The translations under genes were made by a program, and so were the position numbers. From Mycobacterium shinjukuense (GTDB lineage Bacteria > Actinomycetota > Actinomycetes > Mycobacteriales > Mycobacteriaceae): 64,000 bases of DNA. Of the stretch, positions 59,637 to 64,000 are shown piece after piece. The notes under the pieces were generated by a model that saw only the letters and a list, made by a program, of their open reading frames with translations, was not told where the DNA came from and did no database searches. Within the stretch, counting starts at the first letter, position 1, and every line of letters starts with the position of its first letter. Location: positions 2,914,001 to 2,978,000 of the forward strand of contig NZ_AP022575.1 in assembly GCF_010730055.1 (NCBI RefSeq), read 5' to 3'.

Positions 59637-60986
59637 TTATCGCGCCGGTGGTGCGCTCAATTCCAGAAACCGTGCGTACCTGTCCTCGACGGCACCCCTC
59701 CACGCCGGCTGCGGTTCGACGATGCGCTCGATGCGAGCCCATCGGGCCGCGTCGGTGATCGACGATTCCCAACCCACCGCCATCCGCCCCAGGAAAGCCG
59801 CGCCCAGCGCCGCGCCCTCGGCCACCGCGGATACCTCCACCGGCCGGCCGGTCGCGTCGGCGATGGCCTGCATCCAGGGCTGCACCCGGGTGCCGCCGCC
59901 GGCGGCGACGATGCGCGACACCGGCGCACCGCTGCGCTCCACGAGTTGGCGCACGACAAAGCCCGACGCCTCGTAGGCGGCCCGGCGCACCGATGCCGCG
60001 TCGTGGGTGAGATTCAAACCGTCCAGCACCGCGCGACGATCCGGGTCGTGCAACGGTGTGCGCTCCCCGCGGATGTAGGGCGACCAGACCGGGACCCGCC
60101 GCGGATCGACCACATCCGGATCGGCCTGTCCCACAACACGATCCACCCAATTGAGGAACAATCCTCCCGCGTTGCTGGCGCCGCCGATCGTGCTCATTCC
60201 GGCGATCGGATGCGGAACGGTCCACAGCCCGGGCACCTGCCGAGCCCCGGCGATGGTCGTCCACACAATCAGCGTGGCGCCACACAGCACCAGCACGTCG
60301 CCATCGTTGTCGGCGCCGGCCACGAATTGTTCACACAGCGCATCGATCGCTCCGACCGCCAGCACCACCCCGGTGCCGGGCACCCGCCCGGCGGCCACTC
60401 CCACCGCGTCCACCCTGGGCATGCGGTCAACGGTCACGCCGCAGTCGGCGCAGGCCGCCGCGCTCCAGCCCGTCCCGTCGAACAGCGGAAAGCTGGTGAT
60501 CGCCGTGGCGACGTCGATCACCGGCTCACCCGCCAGCGCGTGGTTGGCCACCGCCGGCGCCGGCCAGAAGCCGGCCGCTTCCGGCGCTTGACGGGCGGTC
60601 CAGCGCACAAACGCGGCGGCCTCGCCCGCCGACGGTAGCGACGGCTGCTCGCCGGACACGGGCACCCGGCCCCTGCCGTCGCCGTACAGCAACCCCGGTG
60701 TGAGCGGCCGGCCAGCGGAGTTCACGGCGGTCATCGACGGCACCATCGCCGATACGGCCACCGCGCGTGCCTGCGGCCGGGCCAGCTGGTCCCATGCCGC
60801 CAACGGACCCCGCCGCCACGCCTCGTCGGCGTCGTGCTCGAGCCGGTCGGCGGCCGGCACCCGCAGCCGATGAGGAATCCGCACCCTGGCCATCACCTGG
60901 CCGTCCTCGTCGGCGGCCACCGCTTTGACCGCCGTGGTGCCGACGTCGATGCCGATGGTGACGTCTGTGCGTGACACGGGCGTCAC
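59637..60986 (-). CDS. xylB: FGGY-family carbohydrate kinase
   Basis: A sugar kinase of the xylulokinase/fuculokinase family with phosphate-1 motif IGIDVGTTAVKAVAAD, GGASNAGGLFLNWVD, RGERTPLHDPDRRAVLDGL and adenosine motif VAAGGGTRVQPWMQA. 449 residues. The annotated name in M. tuberculosis is xylB (Rv0729), but with a class II aldolase gene in the divergent operon a ketose of the fuculose or ribulose kind is as likely a substrate. GTG 60986 is the start used; an in-frame GTG three codons on is possible. Only 21 bp separate it from serA2. Confidence 0.88.
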   Translation of the reverse strand: MTPVSRTDVTIGIDVGTTAVKAVAADEDGQVMARVRIPHRLRVPAADRLEHDADEAWRRGPLAAWDQLARPQARAVAVSAMVPSMTAVNSAGRPLTPGLLYGDGRGRVPVSGEQPSLPSAGEAAAFVRWTARQAPEAAGFWPAPAVANHALAGEPVIDVATAITSFPLFDGTGWSAAACADCGVTVDRMPRVDAVGVAAGRVPGTGVVLAVGAIDALCEQFVAGADNDGDVLVLCGATLIVWTTIAGARQVPGLWTVPHPIAGMSTIGGASNAGGLFLNWVDRVVGQADPDVVDPRRVPVWSPYIRGERTPLHDPDRRAVLDGLNLTHDAASVRRAAYEASGFVVRQLVERSGAPVSRIVAAGGGTRVQPWMQAIADATGRPVEVSAVAEGAALGAAFLGRMAVGWESSITDAARWARIERIVEPQPAWRGAVEDRYARFLELSAPPAR

Positions 60987-61007
60987 GGTACGCCAGCATT
61001 GGCATTC

Positions 61008-61988
61008 GTGACGTCACGACCGCGGGCCCTGGTCACCGCCCCGCTGCGGGGACCGGGGTTCGCCAAACTCCAGCGGCTGGCCGACGTGGTGTACGACCCG
61101 TGGATCGACCAGACGCCGTTGCGCATCTACACCGCCCAGCAGCTGGCCGAGCGGATTACCACTGAAGCCGCCGATCTTGTTGTGGTGGAAGCTGATTCGG
61201 TCAGCGGACCGGTATTCGAGCTAGGGTTGCGCGCGGTCGCGTCCACCCGGGGGAACCCCAACAACGTCGACATCCCCGCCGCCACCGCCGCCGGCATCCC
61301 GGTGCTGCACACGCCCGCCCGCAACGCCGACGCGGTCGCCGAGCTGACGGTGGCCCTGTTGCTGGCCGCCACCCGCCACCTGCCGGCCGCGGATGCAGAT
61401 GTTCGCAGCGGCAACATGTTTCGCGACGGCACGATTCCCTATCAGCGGTTCCGCGGCTGGGAAATCGCCGGGCGCACCGCGGGGCTGGTGGGGCTGGGTG
61501 CGGTGGGCCGGGCGGTGCGCTGGCGGCTGACCGGCCTGGGCCTGCGGGTCATCGCCTGCGACCCCTTCCACGACGAAGCGCGGCACAGCCTGGACGAGCT
61601 GCTGGCCGAGTCCGACATCGTGTCCCTGCACGCACCGGTCACCGAGGACACCGTCGGGATGATCGGCGCCGAGCAGTTCGCGGCCATGCGCGACGGCGTG
61701 GTCTTCCTCAACACCGCCCGGGCCCAGCTGCACGACACCGATGCCCTGGTCGACGCCCTGCGCGGCGGGAAGGTGGCCGCCGCCGGGCTGGACCACTTCG
61801 CCGGCGACTGGCTGCCCACCGACCACCCGCTGGTGAGCATGCCCAACGTTGTGCTCACCCCGCACATCGGCGGAGCCACCTGGAACACCGAGGCCCGGCA
61901 GGCCCAGCAGGTCGCCGACGACCTGCAGGCGCTGCTGAGTGGCGACACACCCGCCCATATCGTCAATCCGGAGGTGCTGGCCCGGTGA
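61008..61988 (+). CDS. serA2: D-2-hydroxyacid dehydrogenase family protein
   Basis: An NAD-dependent 2-hydroxyacid dehydrogenase. The Rossmann motif is GLVGLGAVGRAVR, the catalytic arginine is in VFLNTARAQ and the histidine in LTPHIGGATWN. It lacks the C-terminal ACT domain of true SerA, so serine synthesis is unlikely. 326 residues from GTG 61008, equal to SerA2 as recalled. It overlaps fucA by 4 nt (GTGA). Divergent from the FGGY kinase, it probably works in the same sugar or sugar-acid pathway. Confidence 0.9.
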   Translation: MTSRPRALVTAPLRGPGFAKLQRLADVVYDPWIDQTPLRIYTAQQLAERITTEAADLVVVEADSVSGPVFELGLRAVASTRGNPNNVDIPAATAAGIPVLHTPARNADAVAELTVALLLAATRHLPAADADVRSGNMFRDGTIPYQRFRGWEIAGRTAGLVGLGAVGRAVRWRLTGLGLRVIACDPFHDEARHSLDELLAESDIVSLHAPVTEDTVGMIGAEQFAAMRDGVVFLNTARAQLHDTDALVDALRGGKVAAAGLDHFAGDWLPTDHPLVSMPNVVLTPHIGGATWNTEARQAQQVADDLQALLSGDTPAHIVNPEVLAR

Positions 61989-62677
61989 ATTCCGTGAAAT
62001 CCGTTGACAACCCGGAATCCTCGGTGCTGGCGGCGGCCAAGGACATGCTGCGTCGGGGCCTGGTCGAGGGAACGGCCGGCAACATTTCAGCCCGGCGCGC
62101 CGACGGCAACCTCGTCATCACGCCGTCATCGGTCGACTACGCCGACATGGAGCTCGACGATCTGGTGCTGGTCAGCCCGGAAGGCGCCGTGCTGCACGCC
62201 AAGGAGGGTCGGTCGCCGTCGACCGAAATGAAACTGCACCTGGCCTGCTACCACGCGTTCGACGACATCGGCAGCGTCATCCACAGCCATCCGGTGTGGG
62301 CGACCATGTTCGCGATCGCGCGTCAGCCGATTCCGGCCTGCGTCGACGAGTTCGCGGTGTACTGCGGCGGCGACGTTCGCTGTACCGAGTACGCCGCGTC
62401 CGGCACGCCCGAGGTGGGCCGCAACGCCGTCCAGGCGCTGCACGGCCGGGCCGCCGCCCTGATCGCCAACCACGGCCTGGTGGCCGTCGGCCCCCGCCCG
62501 GACACGGTCTTGCACATCACCGCCTTGGTCGAACGCACGGCCCAAATCGTCTGGGGAGCAAGGGCTCTCGGTGGGGCAGTGCCCATACCCGAAGACGTGA
62601 ACCGCAATTTCGCCGGGGTGTACGCCTATCTACGGGCCAACCCGAGCCCGCACACCGGCCACGCCGGCCGAGAGTGA
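61985..62677 (+). CDS. fucA: Class II aldolase (fuculose-phosphate aldolase family)
   Basis: A zinc-dependent class II aldolase. The acid/base Glu81 is in SPSTEMKLHL, metal ligands His100 and His102 in IHSHPVW, and the third histidine in ANHGLVAVG. It starts LRRGLVEGTAGNISARRADG, the family N-terminus. 230 residues, slightly longer than recalled in M. tuberculosis. The GTG start overlaps the serA2 stop. It should cleave a ketose-1-phosphate made by the neighbouring kinase. Confidence 0.92.
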   Translation: MNSVKSVDNPESSVLAAAKDMLRRGLVEGTAGNISARRADGNLVITPSSVDYADMELDDLVLVSPEGAVLHAKEGRSPSTEMKLHLACYHAFDDIGSVIHSHPVWATMFAIARQPIPACVDEFAVYCGGDVRCTEYAASGTPEVGRNAVQALHGRAAALIANHGLVAVGPRPDTVLHITALVERTAQIVWGARALGGAVPIPEDVNRNFAGVYAYLRANPSPHTGHAGRE

Positions 62678-62721
62678 ATCCCACGACGTGACACGCCGCG
62701 AGGCCGTCGGGAGATTCACGC

Positions 62722-63116
62722 TCACGCATCATCGGCGACGTCGTGCCGGCGCAGACCCGTTACCCGCGCGAAGTGCTTGCGATGGCGAGTCGCGAACGGC
62801 AGGTCGACGTTCAGGCAGATATCCTCCCGCAAGCAGTCGGCCTGGCCGATGTCCTGACCGCCTCGTCGCAGCGTCGCAGCCAATTCGCCGGCCCCAAACG
62901 CCCTGGCCGAGTGCAGGGGGAAGGCGCGAACCAACGAGCCGGAGCACATCATCGCGGCGCGCCAAATTCCGTACCACCGCGCAGCTCTTACGCGGGAATC
63001 GCGGTCACGCGCAGCCGATGGCTGGTAATCGACTCGCGGACCAACGCAACTCCAGCGCCGCTGCCGCGAAGAAAATCGACCACCAAATCGGTATCGACGA
63101 CCACGAGGCCCGCCAT
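62722..63116 (-). pseudogene. Inactivated VapC-type PIN-domain toxin
   Basis: From ATG 63116 the frame encodes GLVVVDTDLVVDFLRGSG and RLRVTAIPA, the VapC N-terminus with its first acidic residues, then meets TAA at 62988-62990, where family members have Ala-Tyr/Phe-Glu. The C-terminal part survives in another frame: AAATLRRGG-like helix, GQADCL with the second acidic residue, NVDLPFATRHRKHFARVTGL and an end at 62722. A nonsense codon and frameshifts make the toxin inactive. Confidence 0.75.
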
Positions 63117-63301
63117 GTGGACTTCACCTCGTCGATGCGGGTACGTACCTCTCGCGCATCTGACTCGGTGAGCATGCCTTCGAGCCCCAGCAGCAGATCC
63201 GCTGCCTGGACGAGCACGGAGAGGCCCCGGATGCCGCGACGCTGAGCGTTCTCGCTCAACGCGCGATGCTGCGCGTGGGTAATCTCCACGGTCGTTCGCA
63301 T
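63005..63301 (-). CDS. VapB-type antitoxin, partner of the broken vapC
   Basis: From ATG 63301 the protein starts MRTTVEITHAQHRALSENAQ then RRGIRGLSVLVQ, a ribbon-helix-helix antitoxin N-terminus, and continues LTESDAREVRTRIDEVKSTW, the toxin-binding part. A usual VapB would stop near the vapC start; here the frame runs on for about 30 residues antisense to nothing but across vapC in another frame, so its own stop appears lost. The toxin is dead, so selection on this gene is likely gone. The ATGs overlap as ATGCATGCATG. Confidence 0.6.
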   Translation of the reverse strand: MRTTVEITHAQHRALSENAQRRGIRGLSVLVQAADLLLGLEGMLTESDAREVRTRIDEVKSTWRASWSSIPIWWSIFFAAAALELRWSASRLPAIGCA

Positions 63302-63414
63302 GCATGCATGTACCACCTGCCGAATGCCTCGCGGCCCTCACCAGCGATCCAGGGGCGGCCCGTCCATCACCTCTTCGGACGTCTCACCTACTATTGCGCC
63401 ACCCGCCCGAAAAC

Positions 63415-63443
63415 CTGACCCGAACCGGCAGACTGCTTATACT
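63415..63443 (+). promoter_or_regulatory. Candidate promoter of the methyltransferase gene
   Basis: CTGACC (63415-63420) and TATACT (63438-63443) are 17 bp apart and lie in an unusually AT-rich patch, about 40 bp before the methyltransferase ATG. Confidence 0.6.
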
Positions 63444-63483
63444 ATCTAAATATTAGCCGTAGGCCTGCGAATGGGGGCAACAG

Positions 63484-64000
63484 ATGACTTTCACCGGTTC
63501 CGCCAGGTACGACGGGGACACCTGGGATTTGGCATCCAGCGTCGGGATAACCGCCACCATGGTGGCGGCGGCCCGCGCGGTGGCAACCCGCGCCGATCGC
63601 CCGCTGATCAACGATCCGTTCGCCGAGCCGCTGGTGCGGGCGGTGGGCGTGGACCTGCTGACCCGGCTGGCCAGCGGGCAACTGACGCCCGAAGAGCTGG
63701 ACGACCCGCAGCGCCCGAGCGCCTCGATGACCCGCGTGGCCGACAACATGGCCGTCCGCACCAAGTTCTTCGACGACTTCTTCACAAGCGCAACCCAGGC
63801 CGGCATCAGGCAGGTGGTGATCCTGGCCTCAGGACTGGACTCGCGCGCCTACCGGCTGCCCTGGCCCGCGGCCACCGTGGTCTATGAGATCGACCAGCCC
63901 CAGATCATCGAGTTCAAGACCCGCACACTGGCCGCGCTGAACGCCGCCCCCACCGCCGACCGGCGCGCGGTGGCCATCGACCTGCGTGACGACTGGCCGA
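63484..64000 (+). CDS. SAM-dependent methyltransferase, leucine carboxymethyl type (partial)
   Basis: The gene starts at ATG 63484 after GGGGG and runs off the window. The 172 residues seen have the mycobacterial putative SAM-methyltransferase pattern: YDGDTWDLASSVGITATMV, NDPFAEPLVRAVGVD, VADNMAVRTKFFDDFF and the SAM motif VVILASGLDSRAYRLPWP, followed by VYEIDQPQIIEFK. The family (Rv0726c, Rv0731c and many paralogues) has about 300 residues and mostly unknown substrates. Its place beyond fucA matches Rv0726c. Confidence 0.93.
   Translation, partial: MTFTGSARYDGDTWDLASSVGITATMVAAARAVATRADRPLINDPFAEPLVRAVGVDLLTRLASGQLTPEELDDPQRPSASMTRVADNMAVRTKFFDDFFTSATQAGIRQVVILASGLDSRAYRLPWPAATVVYEIDQPQIIEFKTRTLAALNAAPTADRRAVAIDLRDDWP

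Overview
This is high-GC actinobacterial DNA from a mycobacterium, most likely a slow-growing non-tuberculous species. The evidence is WhiB3, GroEL1 with a His-rich tail, a complete ESX-4 locus (esxT, esxU, eccC4, eccD4, mycP4, eccB4), paired cutinases, an LpqH-type lipoprotein, a 13E12-type HNH gene, SigL/RslA, and near residue-level agreement with M. tuberculosis proteins I remember. I cannot fix the species from sequence alone. Comparisons to M. tuberculosis (Rv numbers, lengths) are from memory, not from a search.

Layout. 1-12.5 kb: a hypothetical gene and whiB3 diverge; then groES-groEL1 under a CIRCE operator, the tight tsaE-tsaB-rimI-tsaD operon (t6A tRNA modification), alr, nnrD-gadB and two membrane proteins. 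12.6-21.7 kb: cell-wall amino-sugar genes glmS and glmM flank small unknown genes, a serine-less alpha/beta hydrolase, an F420-type luciferase-like oxidoreductase, an EspC-like/WxG protein pair and rplM-rpsI. 21.8-33.2 kb: the ESX-4 secretion locus and two cutinases. 33.2-38 kb: the alpha ribosomal operon infA-rpmJ-rpsM-rpsK-rpsD-rpoA-rplQ-truA. 38.2-39.5 kb: an AT-richer island with a broken fic gene and a probable transposase relic. 39.5-45.7 kb: an F420-type oxidoreductase, rmlB-rmlC (dTDP-rhamnose), an LpqH-like lipoprotein, a 13E12 HNH gene and a condensation-domain protein. 45.7-49.4 kb: mmsA-fadE9-mmsB (valine catabolism). 49.4-54 kb: a graveyard of pseudogenes (toxin/immunity-like pair, mmsB 3' fragment, PE_PGRS relic, ABC exporter, thiamine-diphosphate enzyme) around two intact genes. 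54-60 kb: rslA, sigL, map, adk, secY and an acetyltransferase. 60-64 kb: an FGGY kinase diverging from serA2-fucA, a decayed vapBC and the start of a SAM-dependent methyltransferase.

Gene order up to the 13E12 gene follows Rv3415c-Rv3466. From mmsA on it follows Rv0753c back to about Rv0726c. The spc-type end (secY-adk-map) and the alpha operon therefore share one neighbourhood, which is the arrangement I expect to be ancestral; in M. tuberculosis they are far apart.

The most notable observations are: truA has no ATG, GTG or TTG start before its conserved N-terminus; an EspC-like/WxG pair sits beside ESX-4; a frameshifted polymorphic-toxin-like gene is followed by a possible immunity gene; an inverted pair of about 94-bp repeats flanks map-adk-secY, each with a copy of one motif at a gene's stop codon; RplQ has seven 8-residue repeats; and two hairpin terminators 50 kb apart share the same outer arm. 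No rRNA, tRNA or CRISPR array was seen.
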